Source: Betaproteobacteria bacterium (GTDB taxonomy: Bacteria > Pseudomonadota > Gammaproteobacteria > Burkholderiales > Burkholderiaceae_C). Taken from it: a stretch of DNA of 16,508 nt. Shown in pieces: positions 1 through 7,478 of this stretch (positions are counted from its first letter, which is position 1; the number at the start of each line of letters is the position of its first letter). The notes below the pieces were generated by a model. The model did not search any database. It saw only the letters and a program-made list of their open reading frames with translations, and was not told the origin of the DNA. Location of the stretch: assembly GCA_025354965.1 (NCBI GenBank), contig JANXLW010000386.1, positions 1-16,508 of the forward strand, read 5' to 3'. The position numbers and the translations under genes are program-made.

Positions 1-510
1 GACTGGGTCCAACTGTCGTCTCTGATGCGCCAGCTGGAGCAGGAAGGTCAGGCCCTGTCCACCGTTTTGAATGTTGGCTCTGATCGTATGCAAAAACTCG
101 CATTTGATTGTCCCCAGCAGGGCGAAATTGCCGGTGCATTCAATGAGTTGCGCAGCGCAATGAGCAATCTCTTAAGCAATGCCATTCGGTATACGCCGCC
201 CGGTGGTGAAATTCACGTGAGTATGGTTTTGCTGGCGGGCGGTCGCGCCGAGTTCTCAGTTTCGGACACCGGGCCTGGCATCGCGCCGGAACATATTCCA
301 CGTCTGACCGAACGGTTTTACCGGGTTGATCACAGCCGTTCCCGCGACTCCGGCGGTACCGGTCTCGGTCTGGCCATCGTCAAGCATGTGTCACAACGTC
401 ATGGTGCTGAATTAAAAATTAAAAGCACGCTTGGCAAGGGCTCGATTTTCTCGATCACCTTTCCGGTCGGTCGTGTCAGAACTCCACGGGAAAGCGCAGT
501 CGCCGCCTAG
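1..510 (+). CDS. phoR: PhoR-like phosphate-regulon sensor histidine kinase, 3' part only
   Basis: This is the C-terminal part of a two-component sensor kinase that would autophosphorylate with ATP and pass the phosphate to a PhoB-like regulator; the 5' end lies outside the window. The reading frame is open from base 1. The HATPase_c boxes appear in order: the N box NLLSNAIRYTPPGG, the G1 box DTGPGIAP, the F box around FYRVDHSRSR, and the G2 box GGTGLGLAIVKHV. The phosphoacceptor His and the membrane and PAS parts are upstream and not seen. The sequence around LTERFYRVDHSRSRDSGGTG is, from memory, typical of PhoR rather than of other kinases, but the exact name rests on resemblance without the neighbouring phoB. 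It converges with the next gene with only 10 bases between the two stops, and no terminator hairpin is visible there. Confidence 0.82.
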   Translation, partial: DWVQLSSLMRQLEQEGQALSTVLNVGSDRMQKLAFDCPQQGEIAGAFNELRSAMSNLLSNAIRYTPPGGEIHVSMVLLAGGRAEFSVSDTGPGIAPEHIPRLTERFYRVDHSRSRDSGGTGLGLAIVKHVSQRHGAELKIKSTLGKGSIFSITFPVGRVRTPRESAVAA

Positions 511-520
511 TTTGGTGCTG

Positions 521-2218
521 CTACCTGCGTTGGTAGATCAACACGTCCTCGTCTCTGTCGGATGGATGGTGCATCGTGCTGTGCAAGCTCCAGCCGGACA
601 TGTCAGCTATTGCGGATGGCGCCTTCAAGGCCTCCTTGTTCACAAGTAACCAAGGGCAACTGGCTGGCTCTTTGAATGGTTTGAGCAACAGATGGCCGTG
701 GAACTGAAATGCGGCGATCTGGCCGCGGCTCAAACCCAGCACTTCAACGCAGCTCGGCTGCTTTAAAACCACCATCGTGCGGTGTACCAGAGGCGCATAG
801 CTTCGCGCGAAATCAAGCAGCGGCAACCAAAGTGTCATCAGCAGCAGCCAGCATAGCGCGGCCCCGCCGGCTGGCAGGACAAGGCTCTTCCAGATGGCGG
901 CGCGATGCCTTCCGGCACGCCACTTCACCAGCCAGGCCCAAGCCAGCGTGGCGGCAATGGCAATGACAAAAGGCGCGAAGGAGAAGCTGTGCTCAAACCC
1001 GGGTGCCAGCCGTGCAACGTTGGCGGCGGGTTGGCTGGGCACGCCGGTTTGCAAGGCGATCCAGACCACCCAGATGATAAAAGCACAACCGGAGAAAAAT
1101 AGCAGCGTGAACCAGTCGATCAGGGCCGCAACACTGCGCCCCAGAGTTGGCAGCGCAAATGCTGCCAGCGCGGCCAAGGCAGGCAGTGCCAGCAACAGGG
1201 AGCGGTCAGCCGAAGCGGTGGTCAGCGTGGCGCCAACTGCAACACCGACAAACCACAATGGCAGCGCCAAATGTCGGCTTGGAATTTTGCCTTGAATCAG
1301 TTGCTGACGCCAACGCCACAGCGTCCACAGCGCCAGCGGCCAGGCCGGCCAGGTGAACCAAAGCAGCAAGCGCCCCAGACTGCGCCACTCAGCCCAGCTT
1401 GCCTCTGGTAGCTCAATGCGCCAACGCCACAAATCCAGCCCACTGGCGAGCCCGGCCACCAGCACGGTCAGGACCGCAATCCCCCCTGCCCAGTAAGGCC
1501 GGTAGCGTAGTTCGTCGCGCCCCGGCGTTTCATCCAGCCAGTGAATCAGGGCACCACCGCTGCCCAACAGGACCGCCACTGCAGGTGCCCCGGATAGCGC
1601 CAGTCCCGCCAGACCCGCTGTGACCCCGATGGCGGGCACCAGCTTGCGAAATGGCAGGGCGGCGAGCGCAAAAAAGGCCACCGCAGTAAAACACAGTTGA
1701 GCCAGCGCAGGTGTTGTTTCGTGTGACAGTTGGGCCAGACCCAAACTGGCTATGAACGCCAGCAGGCCACCGTCCGACACGGCGCGCGCGTAGTCTGGCG
1801 GCAAAGCCTCGCCGCCGAACGCAAACGGCACAGGTTGTGCGTCCGGGGTACGGGCCAGATAGTAGGTGCCGTACCAGGTGGCAAAAAGGGACAAGGTCAG
1901 CAACAAAACAAAAGGGATACGGGCGGCCACATCACTTGCCATCCAGGATGGTGCGAGTTGTATCGCCCAGGCACCCAGCCAATAAGGCAGCAGCGCGTCG
2001 ATCTCGGGCGGCAGTCCGAGCAGTTGCGGCGTTAGCCACCGAACACCACCATGCGCCAGTTCGGCCATATAACCGAAGGCCGTCATATCGGCTTCCTTCC
2101 AGGGCTCGCGGCCAAAGAAGCCAGGTAGCACATACGCGATGCAGAACAACAGCAGTGCAATGCGCGGAAGACGGCGCACCGCGCCTTGCGCAACGATGGC
2201 GGGAGTAGGTTGATTCAC
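521..2218 (-). CDS. Membrane glycosyltransferase-like protein (GT-C / PMT-like)
   Basis: This is a polytopic inner-membrane protein of about 565 residues with many hydrophobic segments through its N-terminal three quarters. An early conserved stretch, GREPWKEADMTAFGYMAEL, follows the first membrane segment. This is where GT-C enzymes of the ArnT/PMT type carry the catalytic acidic residue in the first periplasmic loop, so the D of KEAD is the candidate. The family transfers sugars from polyprenyl-phosphate donors; the substrate here is unknown. The C-terminal 90 or so residues look soluble. The start is uncertain. A GTG at 2254 extends the frame by 12 codons, but it lies inside the loop of the rpmE terminator hairpin. 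I therefore prefer the GTG at 2218, although neither has a convincing Shine-Dalgarno. The gene follows the trxA-rho-rpmE cluster on the same strand but is separated from it by that terminator. A hypothetical membrane protein of other function is possible. Confidence 0.72.
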   Translation of the reverse strand: MNQPTPAIVAQGAVRRLPRIALLLFCIAYVLPGFFGREPWKEADMTAFGYMAELAHGGVRWLTPQLLGLPPEIDALLPYWLGAWAIQLAPSWMASDVAARIPFVLLLTLSLFATWYGTYYLARTPDAQPVPFAFGGEALPPDYARAVSDGGLLAFIASLGLAQLSHETTPALAQLCFTAVAFFALAALPFRKLVPAIGVTAGLAGLALSGAPAVAVLLGSGGALIHWLDETPGRDELRYRPYWAGGIAVLTVLVAGLASGLDLWRWRIELPEASWAEWRSLGRLLLWFTWPAWPLALWTLWRWRQQLIQGKIPSRHLALPLWFVGVAVGATLTTASADRSLLLALPALAALAAFALPTLGRSVAALIDWFTLLFFSGCAFIIWVVWIALQTGVPSQPAANVARLAPGFEHSFSFAPFVIAIAATLAWAWLVKWRAGRHRAAIWKSLVLPAGGAALCWLLLMTLWLPLLDFARSYAPLVHRTMVVLKQPSCVEVLGLSRGQIAAFQFHGHLLLKPFKEPASCPWLLVNKEALKAPSAIADMSGWSLHSTMHHPSDRDEDVLIYQRR

Positions 2219-2242
2219 GCTAGGGCGCTGGAAGAAAATGAA

Positions 2243-2274
2243 AAAAGGCAGCACGGTACCCCGGGCTGCCTTTT
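2243..2274 (-). terminator. Intrinsic terminator of rpmE
   Basis: A perfect 10-bp stem (AAAAGGCAGC at 2243-2252 with GCTGCCTTTT at 2265-2274) encloses a 12-nt loop. Read on the minus strand, it lies about 20 bases after the rpmE stop and is followed by six T residues, the usual layout of a Rho-independent terminator. On the plus strand the tail is only four T residues, so it could work weakly in both directions. Confidence 0.88.
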
Positions 2275-2295
2275 GGATGATAAACGTTTGTCAGT

Positions 2296-2553
2296 TTATT
2301 TTGCTGCGGTCTTGCCGAAACGGTTGCGGAAGCGCTCGACGCGGCCGCCCATGTTGTCGACAGATTTTTGGGTACCGGTGTAGAAAGGATGCGACTCGCT
2401 GGAGGTGTCGAGCTTGTACAGTGGCAGATCGCGGCCGTCTTCCATCTTGATCATCTCTTTGGCGTTGGCACAAGAGCGGGTCACGAATTTGAAACCATTG
2501 GACAGGTCCATGAAACAAATTTCGCGGTAATTGGGGTGAATGCCTTCTTTCAT
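2296..2553 (-). CDS. rpmE2: 50S ribosomal protein L31 type B
   Basis: This 85-residue ribosomal protein of the large subunit helps bridge the two subunits. The N-terminus MKEGIHPNYREICFMD, the block SSESHPFYTGTQKSVDN and the end GGRVERFRNRFG are hallmarks of L31. The four-cysteine zinc ribbon of type A (C+) L31 is missing, since only two isolated Cys are present. This makes it the zinc-independent type B (C-) form, which in many bacteria replaces the zinc form under zinc limitation. Here it sits in the housekeeping spot next to rho and may be the only copy. The ATG at 2553 has a strong GGAGAAG ribosome-binding site four to five bases upstream. Upstream lie a TATAAT box and an untranslated leader of about 85 nt. 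Confidence 0.95.
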   Translation of the reverse strand: MKEGIHPNYREICFMDLSNGFKFVTRSCANAKEMIKMEDGRDLPLYKLDTSSESHPFYTGTQKSVDNMGGRVERFRNRFGKTAAK

Positions 2554-2645
2554 ATCTTCTCCATCAGTTGCGCCAGCCGCGACGAGCCCTTGAGCAAACC
2601 ATTGCGCAATTCAAAGCCCGACGTACTTACCGCGTAAAACTACCA

Positions 2646-2651
2646 ATTATA
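2646..2651 (-). promoter_or_regulatory. Putative -10 box of the rpmE promoter
   Basis: A perfect TATAAT on the minus strand lies about 93 bases before the rpmE start codon and leaves a leader of about 85 nt. No good -35 hexamer is seen at 16-19 bases, so it would need an activator or be weak. The DNA just upstream is the palindromic repeat at 2661-2714. Confidence 0.45.
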
Positions 2652-2660
2652 GCTTGAGTG

Positions 2661-2714
2661 GTCATTGCGGACTTGATCCGCAATCCATGGATCCCGGGTA
2701 TGGCCCGGGATGAC
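2661..2714. repeat. Double-hairpin palindromic repeat (REP-like), full unit
   Basis: This 54-bp unit is bounded by GTCAT on the left and ATGAC on the right. It contains two perfect 8-bp hairpins: ATTGCGGA/TCCGCAAT (2664-2671 with 2677-2684, loop CTTGA) and ATCCCGGG/CCCGGGAT (2691-2698 with 2704-2711, loop TATGG). It lies 7 bases from the rho stop, between rho and rpmE. A half unit with the same CTTGA loop is at 4138-4161. Neither hairpin has a T tract, so it is better read as a dispersed intergenic repeat than as an intrinsic terminator, though it may protect the 3' end of the rho mRNA. Confidence 0.72.
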
Positions 2715-2721
2715 AGCCTTG

Positions 2722-3984
2722 TTATCCTCCGCGGCGCATCATGTCGAAGAACTCGCTGTTGTTCTTGGTGGCACGCATTTGTTTGAGCACCATCTCCATC
2801 GACTCGACTTCGTCCATGTTGTACAAAAATTGGCGCAGGATGCGGGTTTTCTGCAGAATTTCGGGTGCCAGCAGCAGTTCTTCGCGCCGTGTGCCGCTGC
2901 GGTTGAGTTGGATCGACGGGAACACGCGCTTTTCGTAAAGACGCCGGTCCAGGTGGATTTCGGAGTTGCCGGTACCCTTGAACTCTTCAAAAATAACTTC
3001 GTCCATGCGGCTTCCGGTATCGATCAGTGCGGTGGCGATGATGGTCAGTGAGCCACCTTCTTCCACATTACGGGCGGCGCCCAGAAAACGCTTGGGCCGC
3101 TGCAAGGCGTTGGAGTCAACGCCGCCGGTCAGCACTTTGCCAGAGGAGGGCACGACATTGTTGTAGGCGCGTGCCAGCCGCGTGATGGAGTCCAGCAGAA
3201 TTACCACGTCTTTTTTCAGCTCAACCAGGCGTTTCGCGCGCTCGATCACCATTTCGGCCACGTGCACATGGCGGGCTGCCGGTTCGTCAAAAGTGGAGGC
3301 GATCACCTCGCCCTTCACCGTGCGTTGCATTTCGGTCACTTCTTCCGGGCGCTCGTCCACCAGCAACACCATCATGTGAATCTCTGGATAGTTGGCGCTG
3401 ATGGCGTGGGCGATGTGCTGCATCATCACCGTCTTACCGCTCTTGGGCGGGGCTACCAAAAGGGCCCGTTGGCCTTTTCCGATGGGCGCGATGATGTCGA
3501 TGATGCGCCCCGTGATGTTCTCGTCGCTCTTGATGTCCTGCTCAAGCTTCATCTGCACCTTGGGGAACAGCGGCGTCAGATTCTCGAACATCACCTTGTG
3601 CTTGTTGTCTTCCGGGCCGCCACCGTTGACCCGGTCCAGCTTGTTCAGGGCAAAGTAGCGTTCACCGTCTTTCGGCGTGCGCACTTCGCCTTCGATCATG
3701 TCACCGGTGTGCAGGTTGAAGCGGCGCACCTGGCTCGGGCTGATGTAGATGTCGTCTGTCGACGCTGTGTAACTGGTGTCGGGGCTGCGCAAAAAGCCAA
3801 AACCATCAGGCAAAATTTCCAGCACGCCATCGGCGATGATCTGCTCGCCGGTGCGGGCGCGCTTTTTGATGATGGCGAACATCAGCTCTTGCTTGCGCAT
3901 GCGGCCGGTGTTTTCAATCTCAAGCTCTTCGGCTTGCTTGAGGACTTCCGACACGTGCAGTGCCTTGAGTTCGTTTAGGTGCAT
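2722..3984 (-). CDS. rho: Transcription termination factor Rho
   Basis: This is a hexameric RNA-dependent ATPase/helicase that ends transcription at C-rich unstructured RNA. The predicted protein is 420 residues, the usual length. The N-terminal helix bundle starts MHLNELKALHVSEVL. The cold-shock-like RNA-binding domain includes DGFGFLRS (about 60-67) and DDIYIS. The Walker A motif is PPKSGKT (179-185), the Walker B aspartate is D265 in VVILLDSITRLARAYN, and the R-loop region contains GGVDSNALQRPKRF. The ATG at 3984 is chosen because it matches the conserved N-terminus of the family. An in-frame ATG at 4050 would add 22 residues, but this part is C-rich leader and does not resemble Rho. No strong Shine-Dalgarno precedes the chosen start. 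The gene lies between trxA and rpmE on the same strand. Confidence 0.97.
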   Translation of the reverse strand: MHLNELKALHVSEVLKQAEELEIENTGRMRKQELMFAIIKKRARTGEQIIADGVLEILPDGFGFLRSPDTSYTASTDDIYISPSQVRRFNLHTGDMIEGEVRTPKDGERYFALNKLDRVNGGGPEDNKHKVMFENLTPLFPKVQMKLEQDIKSDENITGRIIDIIAPIGKGQRALLVAPPKSGKTVMMQHIAHAISANYPEIHMMVLLVDERPEEVTEMQRTVKGEVIASTFDEPAARHVHVAEMVIERAKRLVELKKDVVILLDSITRLARAYNNVVPSSGKVLTGGVDSNALQRPKRFLGAARNVEEGGSLTIIATALIDTGSRMDEVIFEEFKGTGNSEIHLDRRLYEKRVFPSIQLNRSGTRREELLLAPEILQKTRILRQFLYNMDEVESMEMVLKQMRATKNNSEFFDMMRRGG

Positions 3985-4117
3985 GGAGTGGCTGACTAGG
4001 GAGTTGAACGAAATACAGGGGGGTAGGGTGTGAGGCGGATTTGCATCCACAACCTCAAGGTTTTAAACCGGGAACTCGAACCAACTCAGGGGGAGTTGGT
4101 GAACAGTGGAGATTATG
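3985..4117 (-). promoter_or_regulatory. rho promoter and C-rich autoregulatory leader (putative rut region)
   Basis: On the minus strand a CATAAT box (4112-4117) could be the -10 element, giving a leader of about 120 nt; an ATGACA hexamer lies 19 bases upstream, within the half repeat. The leader holds an 8-bp hairpin (ACCAACTC/GAGTTGGT, 4080-4087 with 4093-4100, 5-nt loop). The last 54 bases before the start codon (3985-4038) contain 27 C and only 5 G by hand count. A long C-rich, G-poor RNA is what Rho binds. Rho is known to control its own gene by termination in the leader in E. coli, so autogenous attenuation is inferred here. Confidence 0.5.
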
Positions 4118-4137
4118 ACAGGAATATTTGAGGAAAT

Positions 4138-4161
4138 GTCATTCCGGGCTTGACCCGGAAT
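4138..4161. repeat. Half unit of the palindromic repeat upstream of rho
   Basis: GTC followed by a perfect 8-bp hairpin ATTCCGGG/CCCGGAAT (4141-4148 with 4154-4161) with loop CTTGA. It shares the GTCATT start and the loop with the first half of the unit at 2661-2714, and so flanks the rho gene on the other side. It has no T tract on either strand. Confidence 0.6.
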
Positions 4162-4179
4162 TCAGGGCACAATTTATTT

Positions 4180-4198
4180 GTCCAACAGGATGTCGGAC
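4180..4198 (-). other. Hairpin just after trxA
   Basis: An 8-bp stem with one G-T pair (GTCCAACA with TGTCGGAC, loop GGA) lies about 23 bases after the trxA stop on the minus strand. It is followed by an A/T-rich but not T-rich run. It may be the 3' end or a processing site of the trxA mRNA. It lacks the tail of an intrinsic terminator. Confidence 0.3.
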
Positions 4199-4221
4199 CA
4201 AGCCCGCTATCAAGTCAGCAT

Positions 4222-4554
4222 TCAGGCCAACTGCTGATCGATAAAAGCAGTCATCTGCGCCTTGCTCATGGCGCCAACTTTGGTGGCGGCCAACTGACCG
4301 CCCTTGAACAGCATCAGAGTCGGGATGCCACGAATGCCGAATTTGGCCGGAATGTCGCGGTTTTCGTCCACATTCATTTTGGTAACCTGCAACTTACCTT
4401 CATAAGTAGTGGAAACTTCGTCGAGAATAGGCGCGATCATCTTGCAAGGGCCGCACCACTCGGCCCAATAGTCCACCAGCACCGGTACGGTGGATTGCAG
4501 TACGTCGGCTTCAAAAGACGCGTCAGACACATGTTTGATAAGTTCGCTGGCCAT
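4222..4554 (-). CDS. trxA: Thioredoxin 1
   Basis: This is a small cytoplasmic disulfide reductase that is itself reduced by thioredoxin reductase and serves ribonucleotide reductase, peroxiredoxins and other partners. The protein has 110 residues, normal for TrxA. The active site is WCGPC with Cys34 and Cys37, preceded by VLVDYWAE; the cis-proline loop GIPTLMLF and the end AFIDQQLA are present. The ATG at 4554 is chosen over upstream in-frame starts because MASELIKHVSD fits the family and an AGGA lies 9 bases upstream. The gene is upstream of rho on the same strand, a common order in proteobacteria, and diverges from the add operon with 83 bases between the two starts. Confidence 0.97.
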   Translation of the reverse strand: MASELIKHVSDASFEADVLQSTVPVLVDYWAEWCGPCKMIAPILDEVSTTYEGKLQVTKMNVDENRDIPAKFGIRGIPTLMLFKGGQLAATKVGAMSKAQMTAFIDQQLA

Positions 4555-4637
4555 AATTTTTCCTAGAAGTGATCGGTACAGGTAAAGTGGGGAAATTGTG
4601 ACAGAAACCAAGCCCCCCGCTCGATTGCCAGTTGCCT

Positions 4638-7142
4638 ATGGCTGAGATAGAAAAAAAACATCATGTCGACCAGGCGTGGGAGCGCGTCATGGGCCAGCTA
4701 CGTGTCGAAATTAACCGTCGTCAGGTTCACCCGTCACGCACCGTGGTGGTGTTGCCCTATGCCCAACTCATGCAGGAAGCCCGTAACGCCTGGTTGAAGG
4801 GGAGTGACGGCGCGCAGACGCCTGCGCATTTTTTACCGCGCTTTGAAACCAGCATGAATTGGACCCGCAGTCTGGGTGGCGTTGAACCGGGTGGCGACGA
4901 TTTGCGTCTGGACGCCGGGCGCGACGTCTTGACAGCGGCTTCGCTGCTGTCGCGCGCCGGGCTGTCCGCACAGCAAAACTTGTTGTCAGGGCGCTTGATG
5001 GAAGCGGCATGGAGCCTGGCTCGCATCGCCGCTGCAGTGGCGCCGACAGAGCGCTCGCAGTGGGGTACGCAGTTGGGAGCGACGTTGGCCTCGGGCCTGG
5101 AAGATCCAGTGCTGGCGTTGGAAGCCGCTATAGCCCGTATTGCGCTGGCCTGGGCAGCAAGCTCAAGTTACGCCACCGATCCGGTTTTTTCCGCGACACC
5201 TGATTTGCTTGTGGTGCTGGAAGGTTTTCAGACGGAACCCCTGGCGCTGGCGCTGCGGCGGGCGTTGGGTGAAAAGGCCGTCGCACTGCCATTGGGTGCG
5301 ACGCCAGGTTTGAGTCGTGGCAACGGAGTGTTGGCATTGCACGCCGCCGCCGATGCACAGGACGAGGCACAGCGCGCCGCGGCTTGTGTGATGGTGCATC
5401 TGGCTGCCGGACGCAGTCCGGTGGCACTGGTGGCGCAGGACCGGGTCCTGACGCGCCAGGTAAGTGCCATGCTGGGTGAGCGCGGTGTAGCTTTGCGCGA
5501 TGAGACCGGCTGGACCTTGTCCACCACCAGGGCTGCTGCATCACTGATGAGCCTGCTGCGGGCGCAGGTGTGGGATGCGTCGACCGATGCGGTGCTGGAC
5601 TGGCTCAAGAATGCGCCGACTTTTGACCCGCTTGCGGTGTCGCAAGCGGAGACCAGCTGGCGCCGCGCCGGCGCCCGCGATTGGCGTTCGGTAGCCGGCG
5701 GCGATGCGCTGGTGCAACAGGTGCAAGCTATGCGCGATAGCCTGCAAGCCGGGCGCTCTCTACTTCGCTGGCTGGCGGATCTGCGCCAGGCATTGCAGGG
5801 CGCCGGGCAATGGCCCGGCCTGTCGCAGGACCCGGCAGGTCAGGCCGTGCTGGACGCGCTGCGTCTGCGCGACGGTGCTGAAGTTGAGTTTACCGACATC
5901 ACGAGGCGCATGAGTCAGAACGAGTTCACCGCCTGGGTCGGTCAAACGCTTGAAGGAGTCAATTTTTTACCGCAACATCCGGCTGACGCGCAAGTCATCA
6001 TTCTTCCGCTGAGTCAGTTGCTGGGGCGTCCCCTGGCGGCCGTGGTGCTGCCGGGTTGTGACGAGCAACGGCAGCCAGTGTCACCCGAGCCGTCCGCCAT
6101 GTGGACTCCGACTCAGCGTGCCCTGCTGGGACTGCCTTCACGCGAGCAACTGGGTGCGGCCGCGCGGGCTGGCTGGCACTACGCTTTACAGTTTCCACAT
6201 GTCGACCTGCTGTGGCGTCAAAGCGAGGGTGGTGAGAAGCTGATGGCCAGTGCCTTTGTGCAGGAATTGCGCTTGCGTCAGGCACTTGAACTCACTGCGG
6301 ATCCTGGCGCGTTGCGCACCCTCACAGCGCAGCCCTGCGTCATGCCCGCGCCGCCGGGCGATGACTTGTCTCTGACCAGACTGTCAGCCACTGCCTATGA
6401 AGATCTGCGCCGCTGCCCTTACCGGTTTTTCGCACTGCGTTTGTTGAAACTGAGGGAATCGGACGAGTTGGACATCGAGTTGGGCAAGCGCGACTTTGGA
6501 AACTGGCTACACAGCGTTCTCAAATATTTTCATGAAGCCTTGAACCAGGCACCGACGCACGACATGACGCTGCGCGTGGAACTAATCAATGCCGCCGCTG
6601 AACAAGTCACAGGTGCGCAAGGTTTGGCGAAAAGTGAATTCCTCCCTTTCTCCGCCGCTTGGCCGCGTGTGCGTGATGGTTACCTGCAATGGCTGAGCGA
6701 GCACGAAGCCAGCGGTACCACTTTTGTTGCCGCAGAAGAGTGGAAAGAAATGCCACTGGGCCGCTTGAGCCTGGTCGGCAAGATCGACCGCATTGACCGG
6801 CTAGCCGATGGTAGTGCGTTGGTGATTGACTACAAAACCGAGGCGCGTAGCACCACTGCCCAGCGTATAAAGGAGTCACTGGAAGACACGCAGCTTGCCT
6901 TCTACGCCACCTTGCTGGCCGACGACACACTGGCCGCCGCCTATGTCAATGTGAGTGAAAAAGATGCCACCCGCAGCTATGTGCCGACTGACATTGTGGG
7001 TGCACGCGATCAGTTGCTGGAGGGTATTGCCTCCGACATGGCGCGTATCTCGGCAGGCCACCCGATGGCGGCGCTGGGTGAAGGTAAAGCCTGCGAATTT
7101 TGCGCTGCGCGGGGCTTGTGTCGGAAAGATTTCTGGGCATGA
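4638..7142 (+). CDS. addB: AddB-like PD-(D/E)XK nuclease subunit with Fe-S cluster
   Basis: This is the predicted partner of the AddA-like helicase in a RecBCD-type enzyme that resects double-strand breaks. The protein is 834 residues from the ATG at 4638; a TTG two codons earlier is possible, and no clear Shine-Dalgarno is seen. The N-terminal part (VVVLPYAQLMQEARNAW) resembles the AddB/RecC inactivated-helicase fold, and no Walker A GxxxxGK[ST] is found, unlike Bacillus AddB. The C-terminal nuclease has D717 in GKIDRID and D731-x-K733 in VIDYKTE. Four cysteines, C593 (RRCPYRFF) and C819-x2-C822-x5-C828, match the 4Fe-4S pattern that locks the nuclease domain of AddB. The next gene downstream encodes the helicase, which supports the assignment. 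It is shorter than Gram-positive AddB, as is usual for the proteobacterial form. Confidence 0.87.
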   Translation: MAEIEKKHHVDQAWERVMGQLRVEINRRQVHPSRTVVVLPYAQLMQEARNAWLKGSDGAQTPAHFLPRFETSMNWTRSLGGVEPGGDDLRLDAGRDVLTAASLLSRAGLSAQQNLLSGRLMEAAWSLARIAAAVAPTERSQWGTQLGATLASGLEDPVLALEAAIARIALAWAASSSYATDPVFSATPDLLVVLEGFQTEPLALALRRALGEKAVALPLGATPGLSRGNGVLALHAAADAQDEAQRAAACVMVHLAAGRSPVALVAQDRVLTRQVSAMLGERGVALRDETGWTLSTTRAAASLMSLLRAQVWDASTDAVLDWLKNAPTFDPLAVSQAETSWRRAGARDWRSVAGGDALVQQVQAMRDSLQAGRSLLRWLADLRQALQGAGQWPGLSQDPAGQAVLDALRLRDGAEVEFTDITRRMSQNEFTAWVGQTLEGVNFLPQHPADAQVIILPLSQLLGRPLAAVVLPGCDEQRQPVSPEPSAMWTPTQRALLGLPSREQLGAAARAGWHYALQFPHVDLLWRQSEGGEKLMASAFVQELRLRQALELTADPGALRTLTAQPCVMPAPPGDDLSLTRLSATAYEDLRRCPYRFFALRLLKLRESDELDIELGKRDFGNWLHSVLKYFHEALNQAPTHDMTLRVELINAAAEQVTGAQGLAKSEFLPFSAAWPRVRDGYLQWLSEHEASGTTFVAAEEWKEMPLGRLSLVGKIDRIDRLADGSALVIDYKTEARSTTAQRIKESLEDTQLAFYATLLADDTLAAAYVNVSEKDATRSYVPTDIVGARDQLLEGIASDMARISAGHPMAALGEGKACEFCAARGLCRKDFWA

Positions 7143-7174
7143 CATGGAGGCAACTTCTTTGTGATTGTTTCCCC

Positions 7175-7426
7175 ACTCATTCTCCCCCGCCTCTCCCCCG
7201 CCCCGCCGGGCGGAAGAGAGGAGCCTCATGTGGCCGGGTGCTTTAAGGGAAGGAGTGCCGCTTTGATTCCGGCGACAGGGGTTGAATCTCAACGAGACTC
7301 GACGCACTGCGACGAAACAGTGTGCGTGTACTTGCAATCTTCAGACACAAGGCCAAATGCGGCTGTCGGCTCCCCTTTGCGCCCCGGCGGGGGTGGAAAG
7401 GGGTTGGGGGATAAAGGGGAATACTC
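7175..7426. mobile_element. MITE-like 244-bp foldback element with ACTC direct repeats
   Basis: This fills most of the 336-base gap between the addB- and addA-like genes. The element (7179-7422) starts ATTC and ends GAAT and is flanked on both sides by ACTC (7175-7178 and 7423-7426), like a 4-bp target duplication. The two halves are imperfect reverse complements along their whole length: outer pyrimidine-rich blocks, CCCCGCCGGG, GGAGCC, CATGTGGCC against CATTTGGCC, and GAATCTC against GAGTCTC. The apex is near 7291-7293. There is no transposase, so mobility would need a related element elsewhere. The limits are set by eye and the outer arms contain gaps. Confidence 0.6.
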
Positions 7427-7478
7427 AAAAAGAAAAGACTGCGGCGATGACGCGCATGTAACGGAACCTCTTCAACAA

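Noticed and set aside
3262..3978. 238-residue open frame on the plus strand inside rho
   Set aside because: It is fully antisense to a well-conserved rho gene, rich in His/Val as expected for a reverse-strand shadow, and has no family resemblance.
3985..4050. 22-residue N-terminal extension of Rho from the ATG at 4050
   Set aside because: The conserved Rho N-terminus begins at 3984, and the extension lies in the C-rich leader with no family match.
4141..4161. Hairpin ATTCCGGG/CCCGGAAT as terminator of trxA
   Set aside because: No T tract on either strand, and it matches half of the repeat near rpmE, so it was called a repeat.
4555..4611. 19-residue N-terminal extension of thioredoxin
   Set aside because: The AGGA before 4554 and the normal TrxA length favour the shorter form.
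7144..7164. Six-codon mini-ORF (MEATSL) and a four-codon one at 7447-7461 before addA
   Set aside because: Too short to support as genes; they could be chance or translation-coupling leftovers.
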